A stretch of DNA of 5,745 bases. Source: Promethearchaeota archaeon. GTDB taxonomy: Archaea; Asgardarchaeota; Lokiarchaeia; Sigynarchaeales; SOKP01. Positions 1 through 5,234 of this stretch are shown in pieces (the stretch's first letter is position 1; each line of letters opens with the position of its first letter). Location: contig JAHLWJ010000300.1 in the NCBI GenBank assembly GCA_019057975.1, positions 1 through 5,745 on the forward strand, read 5' to 3'. A program made the position numbers and the translations under genes. The notes under the pieces are model-generated. The model searched no databases. It was not told the DNA's origin and was given only the letters and a program-made list of their open reading frames with translations.

Positions 1-2
1 GG

Positions 3-44
3 CAGTGGCCAATTAAAAAATTTGGGGATAAAATTGAATTTTAA
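3..44 (+). CDS. Possible C-terminal end of an upstream gene (histidine kinase tail?)
   Basis: The third plus-strand frame is open from the window edge and ends at TAA 42-44, reading QWPIKKFGDKIEF. Only 13 residues are visible. A final beta strand ending in a Trp-Pro-Ile type motif followed by a short charged tail is common at the end of HATPase_c domains of sensor histidine kinases. A receiver-domain gene on the same strand about 640 bases downstream fits that idea. This is an inference from very little sequence. Another plus-strand frame (bases 1-99) is also open but reads as hydrophobic, AT-driven residues. The bases left of the window would decide. Confidence 0.3.
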   Translation, partial: QWPIKKFGDKIEF

Positions 45-168
45 CTTAATTATATTATTTCAACTGTTAAACTATTATGTGCTTCTCTTACTCATTTAAT
101 AGTAAATGAACATTTCTATGATTATCTTCAAATAGAGTAAGCTTATAATTTTATCCAAATCTATTATT

Positions 169-438
169 TCAATAATTAAATAAAACATTTAATGTTTTAT
201 TTTTATCAAAACTAAAAGTCTTTTTGTTGTTTATATAAAAATATATTAAATCGAGTAATTTTTGTTTCATCGGAGTAATACAATGTACTAAATTATTTTT
301 TGATAAATTATATTCATTATCACAGTCTATGCATATGATTTCGTATTGGAGTTCATTTAATTTAAATATCTCTTCTCTTTTTAACAAACGATTGCATTTA
401 GAGCAAATTATTCTTCCATTAATTATTTTTATAGTAAT
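169..438 (-). CDS. Small zinc-ribbon-like protein with two CxxC pairs (unusual start)
   Basis: Minus-strand frame ending at TGA (169-171). The first conventional start is TTG at 385-387, giving 72 residues, but the frame stays open upstream to TAA at 442-444, and the extra 17 residues contain CSKC. With the start placed at ATT 436-438 the protein is 89 residues with Cys12-x2-Cys15-x20-Cys36-x2-Cys39, the spacing of a zinc ribbon. A purine-rich GGGGGT site lies at 449-454, ten bases before that ATT, whereas the TTG would discard half of the metal site. The remainder is Lys/Asn-rich with one hydrophobic stretch (LLDLIYFYI). Function is not recognised; nucleic-acid binding or a structural role are both possible. 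It is divergent from the response regulator. An AUU start is rare, so a sequence error or a decaying gene is also possible. Confidence 0.5.
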   Translation of the reverse strand: MTIKIINGRIICSKCNRLLKREEIFKLNELQYEIICIDCDNEYNLSKNNLVHCITPMKQKLLDLIYFYINNKKTFSFDKNKTLNVLFNY

Positions 439-499
439 TTTTTAATTGACCCCCTTTTACGTGAAAAAAGCTCGATCTTACTCACTTGAATTGATTAAC

Positions 500-525
500 A
501 AAATTGAAAGATTAAATTCAATTTT
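500..525. repeat. AT-rich inverted repeat in the divergent control region
   Basis: The arms AAAATTGAA (500-508) and TTCAATTTT (517-525) are perfect complements of 9 bp around an 8-base loop, followed on the plus strand by TATTT. Only one G-C pair holds each arm, so stability is low. It lies between the divergent CxxC protein gene and the response regulator, and could be an operator or a weak terminator. Base composition alone makes such repeats fairly likely here. Confidence 0.3.
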
Positions 526-588
526 TATTTAGAAATCCTCCTAATTCATTAAAGTATTTAAAATAAATTTAAATAATTAGAAGAAGTG

Positions 589-597
589 ATATATATG
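589..597 (+). promoter_or_regulatory. Candidate TATA box for the response regulator
   Basis: The run ATATATATG, preceded by the purine-rich AAGAAGTG, resembles an archaeal BRE/TATA pair. Transcription starting about 25 bases downstream would leave a leader of roughly 65 bases before the ATG at 684. The whole 451-683 interval is very AT-rich and holds other candidates (for example around 556-577 and 643-651), so the choice is uncertain. Confidence 0.3.
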
Positions 598-683
598 ACA
601 GCATCTAAATCATTCTTTTCAAGAAGTTTTATTCTAAATATATTTTTTATACTTTTTAGATAAGATGAGAGGGATAATAATTT

Positions 684-1052
684 ATGACAAAAAATGTGTA
701 TGTAATTGAGGATAACGAAAAAAATATGAAGTTGTTCAGAGCAATTTTAAAATTAATACCTGATGTCGGAATTTTCGAAGAAACGAGAGGAGATTTAGGT
801 TTAGAACTAATAAAATCCGGGGATCCCGATTTAATTATTTTAGATATTCAACTCCCTGAAATGAGTGGAATTGATATATGCACAGAACTTCGTAGAATAG
901 AGAAACTTAAAGAAATACCGATAGTTGCAGTAACTTCATTTGCAATGAAAGGTGATAAAGAAAGAATTTTATCAGCAGGATTTAATGAATATATCTCTAA
1001 ACCAATAAAAGTTAAGGAATTTAGAGAAATAGTAAAGAGCTATTTAAAATAA
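684..1052 (+). CDS. Stand-alone response regulator receiver domain (CheY/DivK type)
   Basis: A 122-residue protein that is entirely one receiver domain with no output domain, so it would act by protein-protein contact or as a phosphorelay intermediate in the cytoplasm. Visible features: acidic pair Glu9-Asp10 after the first strand, phospho-acceptor Asp54 in LILDIQLPEMSG (residues 50-62 region), switch Thr84 in VAVTSFAMKGDKER, and Lys106-Pro107 in YISKPI. All residues needed for Mg2+ binding and phosphorylation are present. The TSFAMKGD signature resembles DivK-like and hybrid-kinase receivers more than CheY itself. The ATG start has a GAGAGGG ribosome site at 667-673, ten bases away, and the stop is TAA. 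No kinase is complete in the window, although 3-44 could be the end of one. It converges on the minus-strand GTPase gene. Confidence 0.95.
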   Translation: MTKNVYVIEDNEKNMKLFRAILKLIPDVGIFEETRGDLGLELIKSGDPDLIILDIQLPEMSGIDICTELRRIEKLKEIPIVAVTSFAMKGDKERILSAGFNEYISKPIKVKEFREIVKSYLK

Positions 1053-1114
1053 ATCTTATAAATTTAAGTAGAATTTGTTTCTTGATAATATATTGTATTC
1101 TAAAAATAATAAAC

Positions 1115-1139
1115 ATTCAAATGTGTATAATATTTGAAT
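1115..1139. terminator. Hairpin between convergent genes
   Basis: ATTCAAAT (1115-1122) and ATTTGAAT (1132-1139) are exact complements. The stem extends inward through a G-T pair and a T-A pair, leaving a 5-base loop at 1125-1129. It lies 63 bases after the response regulator stop and 12 bases past the GTPase stop. Read on the minus strand it is followed by a T-rich stretch (GTTTATTATTTTTA), so it would best serve as the end of the GTPase transcript, and may also limit read-through from the regulator. Confidence 0.45.
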
Positions 1140-1150
1140 TTCGGGTAATA

Positions 1151-1699
1151 TTAAAACTTCTGAACAGAATCGGAAAGAGCTACCATTTTCCTTGCTATTG
1201 CCTCAAATATAAATTCTACATTTTCTCCCGAAACAGATGAACATTCTATATAATCAAAGAGATTGTATTTCTTTCCGAATTCTTGAGCATACTCTTTTTC
1301 AACTACTCTTTTTCCTTCCAATTCTAGATCTATTTTTCCTCCAACTAACAAAATTGGCATATATTTATTTTGTACTTCTGGATTTTTTTTTAGTATTTTA
1401 AGCCATTCATCTATATTTGTTAAACTAGAAAATCGTGAAATATCATACATAAAAATTCCTCCAGAAGCGCCAATTACATAATTGGCTAGTAAGTTTTTAA
1501 ACTGATGCTCACCTCCAAAATCCCATATTTATAGGTGAACCCGATTACCATCTATTTCACAAACTTTTGTATAGAAATCAACACCTATTGTCATTTTAAA
1601 ATCTTCCTGATACTTACCAGTAACATAGCGATTAACTAAGGTAGTTTTTCCAACACCTCCATCCCCAAAGATACAGGTTTTGAACCGATAATAACTCAT
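1151..1699 (-). pseudogene. Ras/Rab-like small GTPase interrupted by an in-frame TAA
   Basis: The reading frame spans 182 codons, the normal size for a Ras-superfamily GTPase. The ATG at 1697-1699 is preferred over the in-frame ATG at 1703-1705 because AGGTGAT (1706-1712) sits six bases before the former and abuts the latter. Visible parts: P-loop GDGGVGKT (12-19), switch I Thr37, G3 WDFGG (59-63), G4 GGKID (120-124) and G5 ECSSV (152-156). Codon 57 is TAA (1529-1531), in HL-stop-IWD, where relatives commonly have Gln; a single C-to-T change of CAA explains it. Flanking codons are in frame, so this is nonsense, not frameshift. Product one would be 56 residues with only P-loop and switch I. 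Product two could start at the ATG at 1448-1450 (99 residues, G4 and G5 only). The Ras Gln61 position is Glu64, and the G4 Asn is Gly121. No C-terminal Cys prenylation motif is present. Recent pseudogene, read error or split gene remain open. Confidence 0.85.
1457..1462 (-). promoter_or_regulatory. Internal ribosome binding site before the C-terminal half of the GTPase
   Basis: On the minus strand GGAGGA lies exactly six bases ahead of ATG 1448-1450. It also encodes Gly80-Gly81 of the uninterrupted frame. It is among the best Shine-Dalgarno matches in the window and lies 22 codons after the premature stop, so the C-terminal fragment could be translated on its own. Because the Gly-Gly codons may be dictated by the protein, coincidence is possible. 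Confidence 0.45.
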
Positions 1700-1705
1700 T
1701 CTCAT

Positions 1706-1712
1706 ATCACCT
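1706..1712 (-). promoter_or_regulatory. Shine-Dalgarno site of the GTPase gene
   Basis: AGGTGAT on the minus strand, complementary to the usual archaeal 16S 3' end, is six bases from ATG 1697-1699. It touches the alternative ATG 1703-1705 directly, and so decides the start. Confidence 0.7.
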
Positions 1713-1763
1713 ATAATTTAATTAAAATTGAATTTTTTATTAAAAATATCCATATTTACATTT

Positions 1764-2051
1764 TTAGTCATTTCTTTTCTTTAGATTAGTAATTAATTTA
1801 TTTAATCTCGCATTCTCTCTTTGTAATCTCTCGATTTCTCCTAACAGTGTAGTAGTTATCTTTATGACTTGGTCTTTTGAAAAGATGTTATCATCACTTA
1901 ATTCATGGACATCTACACCTCTGATTCGAGCTTCTTTGTCTATGTAAAGAGTTGTTAAAAGATTCTTTAGGTCCCCATGAAGAAAAATAAAGGGAAAAGG
2001 AAACTTAGATTGCGATTTTACTATATTTTTACTTATTTTAATTTGATGCAT
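1764..2051 (-). CDS. Small protein with C-terminal leucine zipper
   Basis: A 95-residue protein of unrecognised family. Residues 1-60 are mixed, with a hydrophobic patch FPFPFIFLHG (17-26) and a segment rich in charged residues (DKEARIRGVDVHELSDD). Residues 62-93 form a regular coiled coil: Val62, Leu69, Leu76, Leu83 and Leu90 are spaced seven apart (d positions), with Thr66, Ile73, Asn80 and Ile87 at the a positions. An Asn in a central a position is the known feature of GCN4-type parallel dimers. The ATG at 2049-2051 is the only ATG available, since the frame closes at a TAA eight codons upstream; AGGAT lies about ten bases before it. It precedes the GTPase gene by 64 bases on the same strand with no clear terminator between them, so co-transcription is likely and a GTPase-linked role is an inference. 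A DNA-binding role is less likely, as no basic region precedes the zipper. Confidence 0.75.
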   Translation of the reverse strand: MHQIKISKNIVKSQSKFPFPFIFLHGDLKNLLTTLYIDKEARIRGVDVHELSDDNIFSKDQVIKITTTLLGEIERLQRENARLNKLITNLKKRND

Positions 2052-2287
2052 CTGATCGCATATCCTACATTAATACTCTCTACTCACACAATCAGTATTT
2101 TTACTCACAAAAAATTATTAGAGTAGATAGTTTTAAAGTTAAGTTTTCGTATTAATGATTTTTTTTTTCAAATTGAATCTTTCTTATTTAACAATTTTAA
2201 AAAATTTGAAAAGCTAAATTATTATTAGGTAAGTATTATATTCGTACATTAGGAACTATATAAATAATTACTTATTAGGGATGCGCC
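2052..2287. promoter_or_regulatory. Shared divergent control region
   Basis: This 236-base gap serves two divergent transcripts. For the plus-strand coiled-coil gene, CTATATAAATA (2256-2266), preceded by AGGAA, is a good BRE/TATA candidate. For the minus-strand zipper/GTPase pair, TTTTAAAG near 2131-2138 is a weaker TATA candidate. TACTCACA occurs at 2081-2088 and 2102-2109, exactly 21 bp apart, with a related TACTCTC at 2074-2080. A run of ten T lies at 2159-2168. ATTAGG occurs three times (2224, 2248, 2274). No credible ORF is seen. Confidence 0.5.
2256..2266 (+). promoter_or_regulatory. TATA box of the coiled-coil protein gene
   Basis: CTATATAAATA preceded by AGGAA matches the archaeal BRE/TATA pattern. 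Its centre is about 27 bases before the TTG start, so transcription would begin almost at the start codon and the leader would be absent or very short. That sits awkwardly with the AGGGAT ribosome site at 2277-2282, so an upstream start site is also possible. Confidence 0.5.
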
Positions 2288-3346
2288 TTGAGAGGAATTG
2301 TAATTCTTAATTTAAGTGAAGGTTCTGAACCTACTATTGACATTCAATATCCAGAAAATATATGTGATGAACTGCAAATATCAACGTCAGGATTGCTGAG
2401 CCTATTTGAACAACATAAAACCGTAAAAACGGGTCCTAACTATCTTGAAATGCAAATCAAGAGAAACGTTAGTGTGGCAAGTTTTTTTACGGGTCATAGC
2501 AATAGAAGTTTCCTCGGGAAACCAGAGCATTCTATAACAATCTTCCTTTCTGATAATGATACTCTTCCTAAAACTTTTAAGGGTCAAGTAAGGCGCATAG
2601 CTTATGAATTATTACCTAAAAGGCAAGAACCAGATTTCTATGATCAATTTGTAAAATATTTTGAACTTTTAAAAAAAGGAGAATTAGATCCATATTATCA
2701 ACAAATGCGAGAGCTAACACAAGATTTAAGTTCTAAAAAAGAAAGAATTGACGATCTTGCACAAAAAGTTTCTTTGTTGGTATCTGATAGATCTGATCAC
2801 CTAAGGAATGTAGATGCCCTAAAAGATGAAATAAATGGCCTATATACAAAAATGGACAATTGGTCTGGCCAAATGGCGGAACTAAATGAATACAATGCAA
2901 GTTTGACTATGAAAATTAAGGAATTTAACAAATTATCGACTCAACATAAAAATGAGCTAACTCAAAGAGATGCACAAATTGCCAATCTAACTACAATATT
3001 GAATGAGAAAAGTGAAATTGAAGAGGGTGCAGAAAAATTACTTGAACAAATAAAAAGGATTAAATCTGAAGATCAAAACTTAAATCAAGAAATCTCAAAG
3101 TTAAATGAGACTAACAAAAATTTAAAATTTCAAGTGTTAAAAGCAAATCGGGAAAATGAGTCTCACTTAGATACAATTACTAATCTGAAATTAGAAATGA
3201 GGAGCATTAGGCAACAATTGTCTTCTGAAAATAGCAATAAAGGAAAAAAGAAAGATGAAATTGTTGAAATGAAAAAGGAATTAAAAGTACTCAGAAGAGA
3301 AAGAGACCATTATAAAGAGATCGTTAAAAAGAATAAACTCCTTTAA
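2288..3346 (+). CDS. N-terminal alpha/beta domain plus long coiled-coil protein
   Basis: A 352-residue soluble protein with no signal peptide or membrane segment. Residues 1-130 look like a compact alpha/beta domain: strand RGIVILNL (2-9), helix around 28-43, strand YLEMQIKR (52-59), then VASFFTGH, the turn FLGKPEHS and strand ITIFLSD (83-89), and an amphipathic helix FKGQVRRIAYELLP (97-110). This order recalls longin/roadblock-like domains that often accompany small GTPases in Asgard archaea; that is a resemblance, not a demonstrated match. Residues 138-350 are a nearly continuous coiled coil rich in Lys, Glu, Asn and Gln, ending in a basic tail. The start is TTG 2288: the frame closes at TAG 2276-2278, no ATG precedes the domain, and AGGGAT is five bases upstream. 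The ATG at 2281 is in another frame and stops after nine codons. It is divergent from the zipper/GTPase pair, suggesting a scaffold or effector link to it. Confidence 0.85.
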   Translation: MRGIVILNLSEGSEPTIDIQYPENICDELQISTSGLLSLFEQHKTVKTGPNYLEMQIKRNVSVASFFTGHSNRSFLGKPEHSITIFLSDNDTLPKTFKGQVRRIAYELLPKRQEPDFYDQFVKYFELLKKGELDPYYQQMRELTQDLSSKKERIDDLAQKVSLLVSDRSDHLRNVDALKDEINGLYTKMDNWSGQMAELNEYNASLTMKIKEFNKLSTQHKNELTQRDAQIANLTTILNEKSEIEEGAEKLLEQIKRIKSEDQNLNQEISKLNETNKNLKFQVLKANRENESHLDTITNLKLEMRSIRQQLSSENSNKGKKKDEIVEMKKELKVLRRERDHYKEIVKKNKLL

Positions 3347-3497
3347 TTTAACATTAAAATCTAAGTTTATTATTCAACCTTCAAAGAAATTGCTTCAACC
3401 TTCTCATATATGAAAGTGGGAAAAATCATTCTATAATGTTTAAATGAGAATGTTGTTTTGAGTAACTTACAATCTATTAAAAAGGTTTGAATTAAAA
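3347..3497 (+). promoter_or_regulatory. Promoter region of the beta-helix gene with a 21-bp-phased direct repeat
   Basis: TTCAACCTTC occurs at 3373-3382 and 3394-3403, 21 bp start to start. Directly after it is the perfect palindrome TCATATATGA (3404-3413). TATA-like candidates are that palindrome and TTTAAAT at 3439-3445; the second would give a leader of about 30 bases. AAAGG (3481-3485) is a weak ribosome site before TTG 3498. No gene is seen here. Confidence 0.4.
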
Positions 3498-5168
3498 TTG
3501 TATAAAAAAAACCAAAAGTTTGCTATTTTTATAGCAATTCTTCTATTAAATTCGATTACGGCAGTTTCAGTAGGCACTATTTTTCATAACTCAAGTGATA
3601 TTTCCCAACCTTTAAGTGATTATGATAAAACATTATTGAAGACTTCTGCTCCATTTACCGATATTGAAATTGATGCACTTGACACTACTAATACTACTAA
3701 TTCCGGTAATTGGACATGGGCACAAGCAACCGGTATTTGCACTGGATCTGGTACTTCTAGTAGTCCGTATGTAATAGCAAACCATGTTTTTAAATATAGT
3801 TCCGGATCTGGAGACTGTTTAAGTATATTAAATTCAAGAGACTATTTTATTATTAGAGATTGTACTTTCAGAAATTCGAACCTCGGAGATGCTGGATTAT
3901 ATATTTACAACACCACTAATGGAGAAGTTACTGATTGTTTTTCATATAATAATTCTAGAGGCATAGAATTAGTAAGTGTAGATAATACTGAACTTGATGG
4001 AAACCATATTTATAATACTTCTATAGGCATGTATATAGCAGGTTCTCATTTCAACACCATATCCAATAATAATGTATCTGCAAATACAATTAGGGGAATT
4101 TTTCTCATACAGAGTACTTATAACACAATTTCAAATAATGAAATAAATGATAATCAATATGGAATCTACCTAGATGATGGGGATAATAATAACCTGTTAT
4201 CAAATACAGCTAACTATAATGATATTTACGGAATTTACTTATGGGATGGGTGTGAATATAACACAATTTCACAAAATACTATGAATTTTAATGATATTCA
4301 CGGATTTTATATGTTAATGTTTTGTTATAATAATAAAATTTCACAAAATACTGCGAATTTTAATGATGTTAATGGATTTTATAGTGATCTTTGCTCTAAT
4401 AACGAATTTGTCCAAAATACCATGAATCATAACTTAGGTGTGGGTATGCTAATATTTTTCAGTCAGGATTCAATCTTCCACAATAATATAGCTTATAATA
4501 ACTCATTAAATGGCATCTTTCTTAATATAGCAGACAACATAACACTAACAGATAATACTGCTTATGAAAATAAACAAAATGGAATTTATTTATCAATTTC
4601 TGACGATTGTGTAATTGATGATAATTACGCTCACCATAATGGATTTGATGGGATTAGATTATCATCTAGCCAAGGAAATGTTATAAAATCCAATCTCGTT
4701 AGATATAATAACTTGAGTGGAATTCATTTATTACCCGATAGCCAAAATAATTTAATGATGAACAATTTAGCAACTAACAATGAAGAGCATGGAATTTTCT
4801 TAGATTCTAGTAATGGTTGTGTGTTAACAGGTAATACAGCTAGTAATAATAAAGAGAACGGAATTCATTTAGATTCTAGTAATCAAAATACAATAATCTC
4901 TAATACAGCGAATAATAATAAGAACGGTACGTTCTTAGACAATAGTGATAGTAACCAAATAATTAACAACGTATTTCTAGGTAATGATGACTGCTATAAC
5001 GAAACTGTATCTAGTTCAGGTAATATTTTTGAAAATAATGTTTGTACTAGCACAGGTGGCGGTCTAGCAATAGATTTAAGTACTATCCTACTGATCCTTT
5101 GTATCATAGAAAGTGTAGCTCTCGCTGGAATTGTTGCCATCTATTTCATGAGAAAACGAAAATCTTAA
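3498..5168 (+). CDS. Secreted, membrane-anchored parallel beta-helix protein (NosD/PbH1 type)
   Basis: A 556-residue protein. Residues 1-26 form a signal peptide (basic YKKNQK, then hydrophobic FAIFIAILLL). Residues 27-75 are a Ser/Thr/Asn-rich linker. The SGTSSSPYVI entry segment (84-93) leads into right-handed beta-helix coils of the NosD/PbH1 kind, each with an (N/Y/H)G(I/F)xL strand and an NxIxxN turn. The strand glycines fall at 133, 155, 177, 200, 222, 245, 269, 293, 316, 339, 362, 385, 408, 432, 455 and 477, so 16 coils of 22-24 residues. A transmembrane helix (about 527-550) and the basic stop-transfer end MRKRKS place the helix outside the cell. Family members bind or process carbohydrates or act as surface proteins; no catalytic residues can be assigned. 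TTG is the start because the frame closes at TGA 3459-3461 and no ATG precedes the signal peptide. Probably monocistronic, with its own T-tract terminator. Confidence 0.92.
   Translation: MYKKNQKFAIFIAILLLNSITAVSVGTIFHNSSDISQPLSDYDKTLLKTSAPFTDIEIDALDTTNTTNSGNWTWAQATGICTGSGTSSSPYVIANHVFKYSSGSGDCLSILNSRDYFIIRDCTFRNSNLGDAGLYIYNTTNGEVTDCFSYNNSRGIELVSVDNTELDGNHIYNTSIGMYIAGSHFNTISNNNVSANTIRGIFLIQSTYNTISNNEINDNQYGIYLDDGDNNNLLSNTANYNDIYGIYLWDGCEYNTISQNTMNFNDIHGFYMLMFCYNNKISQNTANFNDVNGFYSDLCSNNEFVQNTMNHNLGVGMLIFFSQDSIFHNNIAYNNSLNGIFLNIADNITLTDNTAYENKQNGIYLSISDDCVIDDNYAHHNGFDGIRLSSSQGNVIKSNLVRYNNLSGIHLLPDSQNNLMMNNLATNNEEHGIFLDSSNGCVLTGNTASNNKENGIHLDSSNQNTIISNTANNNKNGTFLDNSDSNQIINNVFLGNDDCYNETVSSSGNIFENNVCTSTGGGLAIDLSTILLILCIIESVALAGIVAIYFMRKRKS
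4265..4382 (+). repeat. 72-bp internal duplication inside the beta-helix gene
   Basis: Bases 4265-4310 and 4337-4382 match at 41 of 46 positions with a 72-base (24-codon) offset. The first 16 bases, AATTTCACAAAATACT, are identical. This is one beta-helix coil copied at the DNA level, more alike than other coils, and points to a relatively recent coil duplication. Confidence 0.7.
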
Positions 5169-5191
5169 TTTTCTCTTTTTTTTTCTTTGTT
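5169..5191 (+). terminator. T-tract terminator after the beta-helix gene
   Basis: Immediately after the TAA stop is a pyrimidine tract containing nine consecutive T (5176-5184) and further T runs, with no stem before it. Archaeal RNA polymerase is known to terminate at such T-rich tracts without a hairpin. Confidence 0.65.
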
Positions 5192-5234
5192 ATCCATATT
5201 CTTAATTTTTAAATTATCACAAAGAGGATAAAGA

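Noticed and set aside
1..99. Frame-1 open stretch beginning GSGQ, reminiscent of a kinase G box
   Set aside because: What follows is only Leu/Ile/Asn/Tyr from AT-rich DNA and does not continue as a HATPase domain.
446..532. 28-codon ORF from TTG 446 (or 23 codons from GTG 461)
   Set aside because: No ribosome site on the plus strand, and it covers the inverted repeat at 500-525 and the control region of the CxxC gene.
595..663. 22-codon ORF (MTASKSFF...) just before the response regulator
   Set aside because: Its ribosome site is weak and its ATG is part of the best TATA candidate. The Phe/Ile-rich end is expected from AT-rich DNA. A leader peptide cannot be excluded.
1529..1531. Stop-codon reassignment (TAA as Gln)
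   Set aside because: The response regulator, 352-residue protein, beta-helix protein, zipper protein and the GTPase itself all end normally with TAA.
30..1736. Shared 13-mer AAAATTGAATTTT at 30-42 and 1724-1736
   Set aside because: Low-complexity AT sequence with no spacing or context in common; consistent with chance.
2402..2587. Minus-strand 61-codon frame
   Set aside because: It lies wholly inside the 352-residue plus-strand gene, has no ribosome site, and its product has no domain-like pattern.
3941..4960. Tandem repeats resembling a CRISPR or satellite array
   Set aside because: The 66-72 base periodicity is in coding phase and equals the 22-24 residue coils of the beta-helix.
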